From contig CAJXTB010000006.1 of NCBI GenBank assembly GCA_913061235.1, positions 186,001 to 250,000 of the forward strand: a stretch of DNA of 64,000 bases, read 5' to 3'. Positions 10,264 through 18,422 of this stretch are shown here, piece by piece (the first letter of the stretch is position 1; each line of letters starts with the position of its first letter). Source of the DNA: an uncultured Pseudomonadota bacterium (lineage in GTDB: Bacteria; Myxococcota_A; UBA796; GCA-2862545). The translations under genes and the position numbers were made by a program. The notes beneath the pieces were generated by a model, which had not been told where the DNA came from, searched no databases, and saw nothing but the letters and a program-made list of their open reading frames with translations.

Positions 10264-11813
10264 GCGAGGAACCCTCCATCGCAGACTAGGCGAACGGTCT
10301 GTCCCGCTGAGACGGTGACGGACCCTGCATCTACCACGGATGCCGAACCCGGGAAGGTTGCGCGCACGGTGTAGCTGTCTGGCGGTACGGTACCTGGGTC
10401 ATATGTCCCGGTGGCAGAGACGAGCTGGACTGCCAAGGCTTCCCCGGACACCCTGACAGTGCCGTGCTGCGAGGTGGGACCAGGGGCTTGATGGGGTTCA
10501 ACGGCCGCCGGTTCGGGTGGCGGGACGATGCTTCGGGGCACGGGCGCGGCGTCGGGTTGCACGCGCGGGGCGGGAGCAGGTTCAACCGGTGTCGGCGCGA
10601 CCGGTGTTGGCGCGACCGTTTCTGGACTGACGGTCTGGACAACCGGCTCTGGCTGGACGTTCACCACGGTGTCAACGGGGGCTACAGGCGCCTGTTCCGC
10701 GTATGAATTTACTTGTTGGGTAAGCAGTACACCGAGTGCAAACACCATCACCAGGACGCCCGTGCCCGCCATGCCCATGAGGGGTAGGAGGTACCACTTT
10801 CGCTGTGTCGGTTGCGCGGACTGTGCGTGGTCTTCGGTCAAGAGTGAGTCTGTGGGGTCGTCCAGTGCGGCCGGGTCGAACGTTCCCGAGTTGTCGTTGT
10901 GGGGCATGCTGCGGTGAGAGGCTGCATGTTGGTCCAAGCCCTGGAGCACCTTGGAACCCCATGGGCCCGAGCCTTGTGCACTCGGAACACCGCTAAACCA
11001 TGTCTGTAGTAGAGTTTCGCAGTCCGGGATGCGTTCGTCAGCCTCTGCCTTGAGAGCGCCCTCGATAGCGGCTCGCATGCGGGGAGGTAGGTCTGGAGCT
11101 GCGGTCTGCAGCGGGTCGAAGCTCGCCTGCATGACGCGGTGGAAGATGCTGGGCAGGTGTTCCCCTTCGAACGCTCGACGGCCGGTAGCCATCTCATACA
11201 GAATCGCGCCGAGAGCCCACACATCTACCTTCGCGCCCACGTTCTTTGCGTCGATGGCTTGCTCGGGTGCCATGTAGTAGGGCGTGCCCATTGCCTGTCC
11301 ACTTCGGGTCAGGCTGCCGCCACCGTCTGTCTCTCCGAGTGCCTTGGCCAGTCCGAAGTCGGCGATCTTAGGGATGGGGCCTTGCGGTCCGCGCGCCAGC
11401 AAGATGTTGGCTGGCTTTAAGTCGCGATGCACCATTCCCATCGCGTGCGCGGCAGCCACACCGCGAATCATGCCCTCTACCAGGGCGTCTAGCTGGGCGT
11501 GATTCGGCCGATGCATTGTTAAGAATTGTTCCAGCGTGGGACCGTCCACGTACTCCATCACCAGTCCAGGGTCTCCGTCCAACATCACGATGTCGGTCAC
11601 CGTCACAATGTTGGGATGGCGGAGTGATGCCTGCAGCTGACCTTCGCGTCGGAGGCGCTGTTTGACTGCCGGGGACGTGACGTGCAGCAGCTTCATCGCA
11701 TGCAGTGAGCCGAGCTCGGTGTGTCGCACGCGGTAGACCGTGGCCATACCACCGCTACCCAGCTTGCCTTCAATGGCGTAGCGATCCACGATAGCGCCTG
11801 TAGAAAGCGACAC
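10248..11813 (-). CDS. Hanks-type transmembrane Ser/Thr protein kinase
   Basis: The 521-residue product has a complete eukaryote-like kinase domain at residues 11-275: glycine loop GSGGMA, catalytic lysine K41 in AMKLL, the HRDLKPANIL loop with D131, DFG at 152-154, and MAPEQ. After an Asp-rich juxtamembrane linker comes one membrane helix (about 341-365). A proline-rich stalk (about 375-445) and a C-terminal beta-domain (HGTVRVSGEALAVQLVSATG) follow, which would lie outside the cytoplasmic membrane. The layout is that of a receptor kinase. The GTG start at 11813 has TGAGGG 4 bases upstream. The gene is co-transcribed with the secreted repeat protein downstream and is divergent from the YadA-head-like lipoprotein gene. 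All catalytic residues are present, so it is expected to be active. Confidence 0.92.
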   Translation of the reverse strand: MSLSTGAIVDRYAIEGKLGSGGMATVYRVRHTELGSLHAMKLLHVTSPAVKQRLRREGQLQASLRHPNIVTVTDIVMLDGDPGLVMEYVDGPTLEQFLTMHRPNHAQLDALVEGMIRGVAAAHAMGMVHRDLKPANILLARGPQGPIPKIADFGLAKALGETDGGGSLTRSGQAMGTPYYMAPEQAIDAKNVGAKVDVWALGAILYEMATGRRAFEGEHLPSIFHRVMQASFDPLQTAAPDLPPRMRAAIEGALKAEADERIPDCETLLQTWFSGVPSAQGSGPWGSKVLQGLDQHAASHRSMPHNDNSGTFDPAALDDPTDSLLTEDHAQSAQPTQRKWYLLPLMGMAGTGVLVMVFALGVLLTQQVNSYAEQAPVAPVDTVVNVQPEPVVQTVSPETVAPTPVAPTPVEPAPAPRVQPDAAPVPRSIVPPPEPAAVEPHQAPGPTSQHGTVRVSGEALAVQLVSATGTYDPGTVPPDSYTVRATFPGSASVVDAGSVTVSAGQTVRLVCDGGFLACHAQ

Positions 11814-11933
11814 AGTCCCTCAATCTTCTCAGCGGGGAATACCGCGATCTGCGTTGAGGGTAGCATGGTGCTGATGCTTGCGCGGTCGCAAAGGTTGCGC
11901 GAGTCGAGTACCGTGCGCGTCATGGAGGCTCCG

Positions 11934-12812
11934 ATGAAGTGTCATGTTGCGTGCATGTTGGGTTTGAGTGCGATGCTTGTCGGGTGTCCGCAGCCTGACC
12001 CCACCTTCTCGGTGGACGCCGAACAGCTTCGGACAGACCTGCAAGCCATTGGCTCGAGGCTTCAGGCGCTCGAGTCGAGTGTTGAGACGCTTCAGAGTGC
12101 TCAGGTATCCTTGGAGGCGTCGGTACAAGCACTCCAGGCCACTGTCGGGCCGGGTGAGGACGGCGCGGACCCGTTGACCACCACAGTCGGTGAAAACACG
12201 GCGGCCTTGGCGCCTCTTCTAGACTTTGCCGACGGTGAGCTGGCCGACATCGTCGACTATGTCGGCATTCTGGAAGACTACTTGGAGGTCGACGAGACCC
12301 TTGATGAACTCCACATTGAAGGGGCCAACCTGCGCTTGACCAGTGAAGGGGATTCGCCCAACACCGGCAACCTATTTGTGGGCGCTCAGTCGGCGACTGA
12401 CATCACTGGCGAGCACTCCATCTACGTGGGCTTCGGGCACGTAAGCTCTGCGGATGACTCGCTCATCCTTGGCACCACTCACACAGCCAGCGGGGAAGGC
12501 GTGTTCATCGCCGGAGACGGCCACGATGTCTCAGGCGACTTTGGGGTTGCCTTGGGTGGTGAGAGCAACGCTGTGACCGGGATTGGGAGCGTGGCGATTG
12601 GCGGTACCCAGCACGACGTCAGCGGCTTGCGTTCGGTGGCTATCGGCGGAGATACGCTCAGCCCGGCAGCCGGAACGACGAACACCGTGTTGATTGGCGG
12701 AACCAGCAACACTGTGGCCGTTCGTAACAACTGCATAATGGTAGGTTCGGCCAACCGTTTGGGATGTCCCGAAGACAACACCGCGGTGTTGGGGACACCG
12801 CCAGGTTTGTAG
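11934..12812 (+). CDS. Lipoprotein with coiled coil and YadA-like head repeats
   Basis: The protein is 292 residues. ATG 11934 is chosen because GGAGG stands five bases before it and it opens a lipoprotein signal (MKCHVACMLGLSAMLVGC, lipobox LVGC). Residues about 28-70 are a heptad-like coiled coil (LRTDLQAIGSRLQALESSVE). Residues about 140-285 repeat a 14-16 residue motif such as GIGSVAIGGTQHDVSG and GLRSVAIGG, the pattern of the left-handed beta-roll head of YadA-type trimeric adhesins. The usual C-terminal outer-membrane anchor is missing; the N-terminal lipid would hold the protein instead, with the coiled coil next to the membrane and the head at the tip. A trimeric adhesin-like spike is the likely form. 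It is transcribed divergently from the kinase. Confidence 0.75.
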   Translation: MKCHVACMLGLSAMLVGCPQPDPTFSVDAEQLRTDLQAIGSRLQALESSVETLQSAQVSLEASVQALQATVGPGEDGADPLTTTVGENTAALAPLLDFADGELADIVDYVGILEDYLEVDETLDELHIEGANLRLTSEGDSPNTGNLFVGAQSATDITGEHSIYVGFGHVSSADDSLILGTTHTASGEGVFIAGDGHDVSGDFGVALGGESNAVTGIGSVAIGGTQHDVSGLRSVAIGGDTLSPAAGTTNTVLIGGTSNTVAVRNNCIMVGSANRLGCPEDNTAVLGTPPGL

Positions 12813-12896
12813 TAGGGAAGGGGTCGCTGGACGAGCCCTACACTGCCGTCGCATGAACCAACGGCACGGGCTCTCGCCTGCACATTGTATTGCGCG

Positions 12897-12924
12897 TTGA
12901 ATCTCACGCATCCTCGACTAGTAT
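12897..12924 (+). promoter_or_regulatory. Candidate sigma-70-like promoter for the EGF/TSP1 hexapeptide gene
   Basis: TTGAAT (12897-12902) and TAGTAT (12919-12924) are separated by 16 bases and end 21 bases before the ATG at 12946. Each box matches four of six consensus bases. A TTGAAA/TAGAGT pair with the same 16-base spacing stands before the related gene at 59633. Confidence 0.3.
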
Positions 12925-12945
12925 CGCCACACGTTGGAGGGTGGG

Positions 12946-14943
12946 ATGTTTCGTTGGGTGGTGGTTGGGTGTCTGTTGGCAGGGTCCACAGCGCTCGCTC
13001 AAGACAGTGACGGTGACGGGTGCGATGATGCCCGATTGCTGTCGTCTGGGTCGTGTGTTCACCCCCTTGCAGTTGTCGCGCTTGACGTCGTCCTAGGTGC
13101 AGACGTTGTCATTGGCCAGGGTGCGCAAATTGGTTCCGGCACAGTCATTGGCGACAATGCAACGATTGCTGACTTTGCCAACGTTGCCGGCCGCAGCATG
13201 GCCGGTGAGTCCAGCGTGATTGGGGCACGTTCGATTGTGGGGCGTCGCTCACAGCTTGGCTCGGGCGCCGTTCTTGGCTCTGACGTCATTGTGGGTCGGT
13301 CTGTCTCCGCAGGAACCAACCTACAGGTCGGCGCGGGCGTGTGGATTGGCGTTGGAAGTGTCCTTGAAGACGACGTTGAGCTGGGCGCAGGTGCGGTGGT
13401 CGGCAACTTGTCGTCCATTGGCTCGTTGTCTACCCTTGGACCCAACTCGGTCGTTGCACGCGGTGTCGTGGTTGGTGCTGGCCTGACCGAAGACAGCCGA
13501 ACGGTGATCAACGGGGTGGTGGGTCCAGAGGCACGAATCGGTGCCTCCGCGTTCGTCGCTCAGACGGCTCGTGTTCGTAAGCAGGCGGTCATTGGTCAGG
13601 GGGCTCGAATCCTCGGCAACGCTCGCGTGGGTCGGGCTGTGGAGATTGGACCGCGCGCGACGATACCGGAGTCCGCAGTGATCCGTGGCGGCGCCAGCAT
13701 CTGCAATGACACCATGGTACCCAATGACGCATATATTCGGCGAAATGCCAGCTACCCTGCGGAGGGGTGCCCGTGTGAGCCCGGATATTCGGGGCTGCCT
13801 GGCGCGTGTGACGACGTGGACGAGTGTGCGCTCGACCTCGATAATTGCGGTGCCTTCACGGACTGCGCGAACACGGCGGGCTCCTTTGAGTGCGACTGCC
13901 AGCTTGGCTACATGGCGGACATTGATGGGGAGTGTGTGGCGGTCGACGCCGATATCAGTGGCAACTTCGGTGCAAACCTGGCCAATCAAGCACCGAATGC
14001 TGTCCTTGAATCGCCGGGGACCGTCGTTGTTGACGGCTTTGAGGGGGAGCTGGACGTTGACGTGCAGACAACAGGGTCGGGAACTGCCGCTGTTCTTCAG
14101 GCCTTTCGTGAAGGAGCCTGGCAGTCGGTCACATCGGTCGTAGCCGGAGATGAGCTGCGAATTGTAGTGGCGGCCCCTCCTGGCAATGGTCAGTCCCGCT
14201 CGGTCACCGTGACCTTGTTTGTGGGACCGACGAACGTGTGGGTGTCGTCTGCTTGGAGCGTGTCCACGTGGACCTACTCGGCTTCCGGCGTGTCGTATGG
14301 CTCGTGCAGTGCGCCATGTGGGGGCGGTAGTCAGTCACCCATTTTGTGGAGCTGCAGCCGGAGTGATGGCACCAGTGGTCACTCACAGAGCAACTGCTCG
14401 GGCGGTGGGGCGGTGTCGTGCAACACTGGTTTCTGTCCGTTCAATGCGCGGGCCAACGGGCAGATGGTCACGATTCGCGACCCGTATACCAATGCCGACC
14501 GCTACGATGTCACCTGTCGAAATGGGGGTAACGGTCCGGTCAGAGGTTCCGGTCCCAGTACCTACACTATCATGTCCCCATCGTCGGTCTCGGCCAACGC
14601 GTCCTCCAAGGAAATCACGGTGAATATTGGCAATCCAGGGGGGCGGCAGGGGTGGTACCGCATGCGCTTCGTCGGCAACAGCAGCTTGTCCGTGACGAGC
14701 TTCAACCCTGGGGCTTCAGGACGTCACCCGTATATGTGCAAAAACACGTCGACCAGCGTCTCTGCGTGTAGCAATCAGGGCGGAGTCGACCCGCAGAACT
14801 GCTCGTCGTACATCTTCTGTCGGGTGCGTGATCGGAACTCAGGTTCGTACATCTACACGTCGTCGGAGAGTGGAACCCGAGCCATCAACTGTGGCGCCAT
14901 CAGCAATCAAGACGTGGTCAACCTTCCGGTCAACGGCTGGTAG
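12946..14943 (+). CDS. Secreted hexapeptide beta-helix protein with EGF and thrombospondin-1-like domains
   Basis: The protein is 665 residues. ATG 12946 follows GGAGGGTGGG. Residues 1-19 are a signal peptide ending in ALA. DSDGDGCDD and GSCVHPLA precede hexapeptide repeats from about residue 45 to 265, with the family elements SVVARGV and, 35 residues later, ARVRKQAVIG. Residues about 275-325 form a calcium-binding EGF-like domain (DVDECALDLDNC, then AGSFECDC). A beta-sandwich-like region leads to a thrombospondin type-1-like repeat around 440-495 (YGSCSAPCGGGSQ, WSCSRSDG). The last 165 residues are Ser/Asn/Cys-rich and beta-predicted, with no family I recognise. The domain order suggests an extended extracellular stalk with protein- or glycan-binding modules at the tip. 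EGF and TSP1 modules are unusual in bacteria but recur in large myxobacterial surface proteins. The gene stops one base before the end of the convergent gene. Confidence 0.8.
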   Translation: MFRWVVVGCLLAGSTALAQDSDGDGCDDARLLSSGSCVHPLAVVALDVVLGADVVIGQGAQIGSGTVIGDNATIADFANVAGRSMAGESSVIGARSIVGRRSQLGSGAVLGSDVIVGRSVSAGTNLQVGAGVWIGVGSVLEDDVELGAGAVVGNLSSIGSLSTLGPNSVVARGVVVGAGLTEDSRTVINGVVGPEARIGASAFVAQTARVRKQAVIGQGARILGNARVGRAVEIGPRATIPESAVIRGGASICNDTMVPNDAYIRRNASYPAEGCPCEPGYSGLPGACDDVDECALDLDNCGAFTDCANTAGSFECDCQLGYMADIDGECVAVDADISGNFGANLANQAPNAVLESPGTVVVDGFEGELDVDVQTTGSGTAAVLQAFREGAWQSVTSVVAGDELRIVVAAPPGNGQSRSVTVTLFVGPTNVWVSSAWSVSTWTYSASGVSYGSCSAPCGGGSQSPILWSCSRSDGTSGHSQSNCSGGGAVSCNTGFCPFNARANGQMVTIRDPYTNADRYDVTCRNGGNGPVRGSGPSTYTIMSPSSVSANASSKEITVNIGNPGGRQGWYRMRFVGNSSLSVTSFNPGASGRHPYMCKNTSTSVSACSNQGGVDPQNCSSYIFCRVRDRNSGSYIYTSSESGTRAINCGAISNQDVVNLPVNGW

Positions 14944-14944
14944 C

Positions 14945-15430
14945 TCACGCCAGCTCGTACACTCGTGGTCCGAGTCCGAATCCGTCGAGCACGGCGCGTA
15001 CTTGGTCCATGGTGTCGGGGCCTACGGTCACGACAACATCCGGTGGGTCTTCGACCAGTTGAGCCGCTGATGCAGTTGGAAGCCCGGTGCCTGCCAAGAA
15101 GCCGGACTGGTCGGTAATCACACCGTCGATGGGTACGCCGCGGTTGATCAGGGCCAAGAAAGCGACGGCTCGCTCGGCAGGGCCCCACAGCCACACCTGT
15201 TGTCCGCGACGGTTCCAGGCGTCCAGACGGTCAATCCAGTCGTCGAGCGCTTCACCTAACGTCAGGTCCTCGCTCAGAGCATCGCGCACCGATCCAACGC
15301 TGGACATGGACGATGCTGTCGCCACTTCCAACGGCGCCTGCGTCACGCTGGTGGCGGCAGCCTGTGAATCACAGAGTGCCTGTTCAGGGAGGAGAATGAA
15401 GCCAGGTTCGGGCTCGCTAAGCTGGGTCAT
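14945..15430 (-). CDS. Small Rossmann-like protein resembling an isolated methyltransferase C-terminal domain
   Basis: The product is 161 residues. ATG 15430 is supported by AAAGGAGG five bases upstream, so the longer frame is not used. Residues about 65-155 have a single nucleotide-binding-like unit: a glycine turn in QQVWLWGPAERAVAFLALI, then PIDGVITDQSGFLAGTGLP and PPDVVVTVGPDTMDQVRAVL. This matches the C-terminal domain of C-methyltransferases and related sugar enzymes (Methyltransf_14-like), which also occurs alone. No SAM-binding methyltransferase core is present. It is divergent from a lipoprotein gene and not in an operon. The function is unknown; the assignment rests on pattern similarity only. 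Confidence 0.65.
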   Translation of the reverse strand: MTQLSEPEPGFILLPEQALCDSQAAATSVTQAPLEVATASSMSSVGSVRDALSEDLTLGEALDDWIDRLDAWNRRGQQVWLWGPAERAVAFLALINRGVPIDGVITDQSGFLAGTGLPTASAAQLVEDPPDVVVTVGPDTMDQVRAVLDGFGLGPRVYELA

Positions 15431-15521
15431 TGGACCTCCTTTGAGGTGGCTTGAGGTGCTGGGTGGGTCTGGTGTATTACAGTCGCGTTGCTCCGGGCGC
15501 TTCCGGACGTGGGAGACTGAT

Positions 15522-15875
15522 ATGATTCGTACAGCTTGGTGTTTGGGTGGGGCCGCAGTGTTGGCCATTTCGTTGGCCTGTGGCGGAGACGTCAACACCA
15601 CGAGCTTTGGCTCGGGAACCGCCACCGCCTCGGGCGTCTGTCCATCCAACGCTGTGACCGCAGCATCGTGGAGTGAAGGCACCCGCGTGACCCTCGTGGC
15701 ACTACACCCAGACGACGCGTATGCTGATGGCGAGTGGCTCAGCCGTATTCCCGTCACAGGAACCGTCACCGGTGGCGATATGACGCTCACCGATGGCTGC
15801 TGGATGGGAGGCCCGTTCGAGTCTGACAGTGGCGACAGCTACTACTTCTACAAGGCCGCTTTCACGATGCCTTAG
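15522..15875 (+). CDS. Small lipoprotein of unknown function
   Basis: This 117-residue protein starts at ATG 15522, preceded by GGGAG. It has a clear lipoprotein signal (MIRTAWCLGGAAVLAISLAC) with the lipobox cysteine at residue 20. The mature part is about 97 residues, beta-rich, with two cysteines (CPSNAV and DGCWMGG) that could form a disulphide, and many aromatic residues at the C-terminus (DSYYFYKAAF). It resembles no family I know. It converges on the 2OG oxygenase gene with nine bases between the stops. Confidence 0.75.
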   Translation: MIRTAWCLGGAAVLAISLACGGDVNTTSFGSGTATASGVCPSNAVTAASWSEGTRVTLVALHPDDAYADGEWLSRIPVTGTVTGGDMTLTDGCWMGGPFESDSGDSYYFYKAAFTMP

Positions 15876-15884
15876 GAAGTCGCT

Positions 15885-16988
15885 CTAGCTGTCTTCGCGC
15901 TCGCGAATGTCAGCTAGGCGGTCGTAGTGACGGTAGCCGAGCCGGTTGAGCTCGCTTGCCGGCGCTAGGCCAATGTCGATCAGCGTCTTGACGCCATAGG
16001 TGCCCGCGAGAACCGGTGGCCGGTATGCTTGGCAGGCCTGTTCCGTCCGGAACTTGCGTAGCGGGAACATGGGCTTCTTGGCGTTGACGTGGATGAAGTG
16101 CGCCATGGATACGCGCGTCCAGCCCGTCTCACGTGGAGCGGTGACAACGTGCGGTGTGGCCTGGAAGACGCCGCCGGTCATGATCTCAAGCTGCTGTCCA
16201 ACCTGGCTGACGATGCAGCCGGGTGGGGTGACGCCGCGAATGAGCTCCCCATCGGGATGCTCAGCTGTGGCGCGTGTGCGAATGAAGAGTCCGCCGGGCG
16301 TCTGTGGCGACGTGCCGGTCGACCCATCAGGCGCGTGTAGGCGTCCGCCTGGGAGCAGGGTCAGTAGGTTGAAGTCGGTGTGCTCTTCGCCCCACAAGAC
16401 CTTTGCGTCTACTTGCGACTGGTCTAGCGCCAAGTACTTGAGAACGCGGCTGACGTTGGCGGCACCACGAGTCAGCTGGCTGAAGGTGTCTGTGGGCAGC
16501 TCAAGGGCTTCCGCACAGGCTTCAAGCAGCTTCAGACCAACGTTGTGGATGTCTCCACCCAGGGTCAGCATTCCGTGGCGGAACCCCTCGGCATCGTCTG
16601 GCCAGACATTGTCTGTGTACAGCTCTGGGTAGAACAGCTTGCAGTCGGCGTCGAGCTCGGTAGTTGCGGCGAAATAGCACTCTTTGAAGTCCGGCTGACC
16701 GCCGGCGACAACGGCCTTTTCAGTGTTGGGCGGCGTCCACCCACGCTGGTACCAAATCTGCGGTCCGCCCCAGCTGGCCTTCTCGGCTTCTGGGCGTTCC
16801 AAGACGTTTAGGTAGTCGTCGTACAATGAATCCACGCGTTCTTTGCGCAGTCCATGTCCGGCGACGAACACCAGTCCATAGTCTCGGTAGCCTCTGACCA
16901 ACTCGGAGGCTGCGTGTTGACGCGTCTCCGAATTTTCGGAGGCTAGGTCTCTTAGATCAACGGTCGGAATCTCGGCAGCAACACTCAC
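15885..16988 (-). CDS. 2-oxoglutarate/Fe(II)-dependent oxygenase, isopenicillin N synthase family
   Basis: The 367-residue protein has the length and layout of the isopenicillin N synthase/2OG oxygenase superfamily. The iron ligands are H203 and D205 in EEHTDFN and H280 in ATPHVV; R292 in TRVSMAHF would bind the 2-oxoglutarate carboxylate. The N-terminal part (IPTVDLRDL, then GYRDYGLVFVAGHGL) is the typical DIOX_N beginning. It is cytoplasmic and could oxidise a small metabolite or amino acid; bacterial homologues have varied substrates and none can be named here. The GTG start at 16988 follows GAGGTG by five bases. It is divergent from the methyltransferase gene, with 78 bases between the starts. 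Confidence 0.88.
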   Translation of the reverse strand: MSVAAEIPTVDLRDLASENSETRQHAASELVRGYRDYGLVFVAGHGLRKERVDSLYDDYLNVLERPEAEKASWGGPQIWYQRGWTPPNTEKAVVAGGQPDFKECYFAATTELDADCKLFYPELYTDNVWPDDAEGFRHGMLTLGGDIHNVGLKLLEACAEALELPTDTFSQLTRGAANVSRVLKYLALDQSQVDAKVLWGEEHTDFNLLTLLPGGRLHAPDGSTGTSPQTPGGLFIRTRATAEHPDGELIRGVTPPGCIVSQVGQQLEIMTGGVFQATPHVVTAPRETGWTRVSMAHFIHVNAKKPMFPLRKFRTEQACQAYRPPVLAGTYGVKTLIDIGLAPASELNRLGYRHYDRLADIREREDS

Positions 16989-17066
16989 CGTGCACCTCGG
17001 GTCCTGCGGGGCGGTACGCTATCGCTTCACAGGCTACTCAGCACCCAATCCGAGGCTGCCTACCCC

Positions 17067-18422
17067 ATGTCCCTACTCGAAACCTACGCCGCGTTGCCGT
17101 ACGTGGCCCATGCCTACCCCCAGAGCGACCCGGCACGTTTTGGCGTTGTCGGCCACCTGGCAGGCATGTCGCTGAAGCCACCGTCGAAGGCTCGAATTTT
17201 AGAGATTGGATGTGCGGTGGGGGGAAATCTGGCCCCCCTCGCTGCGCGCTACCCAAACGCCGAGTGCGTTGGCATTGACCTGTCCCCAGAGCAGGTCGAC
17301 ATCGCCCGCGTTCGGGACAGTGCCGCGACATACTCGGCACGCGATCTGTGCACGCTCGCGTCTACGGATGGACCGTTCGACTACGTCATTGCCCACGGCG
17401 TGTACTCGTGGGTACCGAGTACTGTGCGCGAGGCCCTTTTCCAACGGATTCGTGAGGTTCTAGCTCCGAATGGCTTGGCGTATGTCAGCTACAATGTGCT
17501 TCCGGGTTGGTACGGTCGACTCGCCATTCGTGACGTCATGCTGGCCCGAACGGCGTCTGTCTCCGGTCCGCTTGAGAAGGTCCGCGCTGCACGTCAAATC
17601 CTTGGCTTGCTCGCCACCAATGCTACCGAAGGCCCCCACCGCGATGCGCTGCGTGAAGAAGCCGCACGGATTCGCGATGAGCCCGATGCCTGGCTGTTTC
17701 ACGACTACCTAGAGGTCTTCAACACGCCAGTGACCTATCGGCAGGTTGTGGAGCATGCCCGAGCGGACGGTTTGGCGACGCTTGGCGATGCCGCGCTGCA
17801 CACCTCCCAGCTGCGGTCGCTGGACGAGACCGCCGATACGCTGCTCAAGCAGTGGTCCGACGACGCCGTCACCTACGAGACCTACTTGGACACGTTGCGA
17901 AACCGGACCTTCCGACAGACCGTCTTCGCCCATGCCAACACGCCGCTGTCCAGCGATGTGGGGCCCAGTCATCTACACGGACTTCATCTTCGCACCCAGC
18001 TCCTGTCCGATGGTCAGGGGCGATTCACCGACGGGACGCGCTCCATCGCTGCCCAGGACCCAAGCATGACGACGCTGCTCGATCAGCTGGGCAGCGCGCA
18101 TCCGGGGTCCGCGGAGTTCACGGCGGATCAGCCCGATGACATCGCTGCTCGTGCGTTCTTCGGTATCTCCACGGGGGCGGTGACGGCGTCGTTGGAGCCT
18201 GTGCCTGCTGTGCGGCCTTCACGCACACCGCGACTGTGGCAGGGAGCGATGGACATGGCGAAGCGCGGTGAGACGGCCCTGACCAACTTGGCCCACGAGA
18301 CCATTGAGCTTCCCGAAGACGTTCTCCAGGTTGCCCGACGATTGGATGGGCGCAAGAAGCCGCGGTCTGGCTGGTCGAAGGCACTCGGCGTGCTCGCTGC
18401 GCATGCCTTCTTGGACGCATAG
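17067..18422 (+). CDS. Class I SAM methyltransferase with methyltransferase regulatory domain
   Basis: The protein has 451 residues. Residues about 45-160 are a SAM-binding domain: motif I ILEIGCAVGGNLAPLA, acidic residue in ECVGIDLSPEQ, and the later FDYVIAHGVYSWV. From about residue 215 the sequence follows the regulatory domain often attached to this methyltransferase family (FHDYLEVFNTPVTYRQVVEHA), and the C-terminal 100 residues are a variable tail. Substrates of this family are mostly unknown. The ATG at 17067 has only a weak ribosome-binding site. Its stop overlaps the GTG start of the next gene, so the two are coupled. Confidence 0.85.
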   Translation: MSLLETYAALPYVAHAYPQSDPARFGVVGHLAGMSLKPPSKARILEIGCAVGGNLAPLAARYPNAECVGIDLSPEQVDIARVRDSAATYSARDLCTLASTDGPFDYVIAHGVYSWVPSTVREALFQRIREVLAPNGLAYVSYNVLPGWYGRLAIRDVMLARTASVSGPLEKVRAARQILGLLATNATEGPHRDALREEAARIRDEPDAWLFHDYLEVFNTPVTYRQVVEHARADGLATLGDAALHTSQLRSLDETADTLLKQWSDDAVTYETYLDTLRNRTFRQTVFAHANTPLSSDVGPSHLHGLHLRTQLLSDGQGRFTDGTRSIAAQDPSMTTLLDQLGSAHPGSAEFTADQPDDIAARAFFGISTGAVTASLEPVPAVRPSRTPRLWQGAMDMAKRGETALTNLAHETIELPEDVLQVARRLDGRKKPRSGWSKALGVLAAHAFLDA

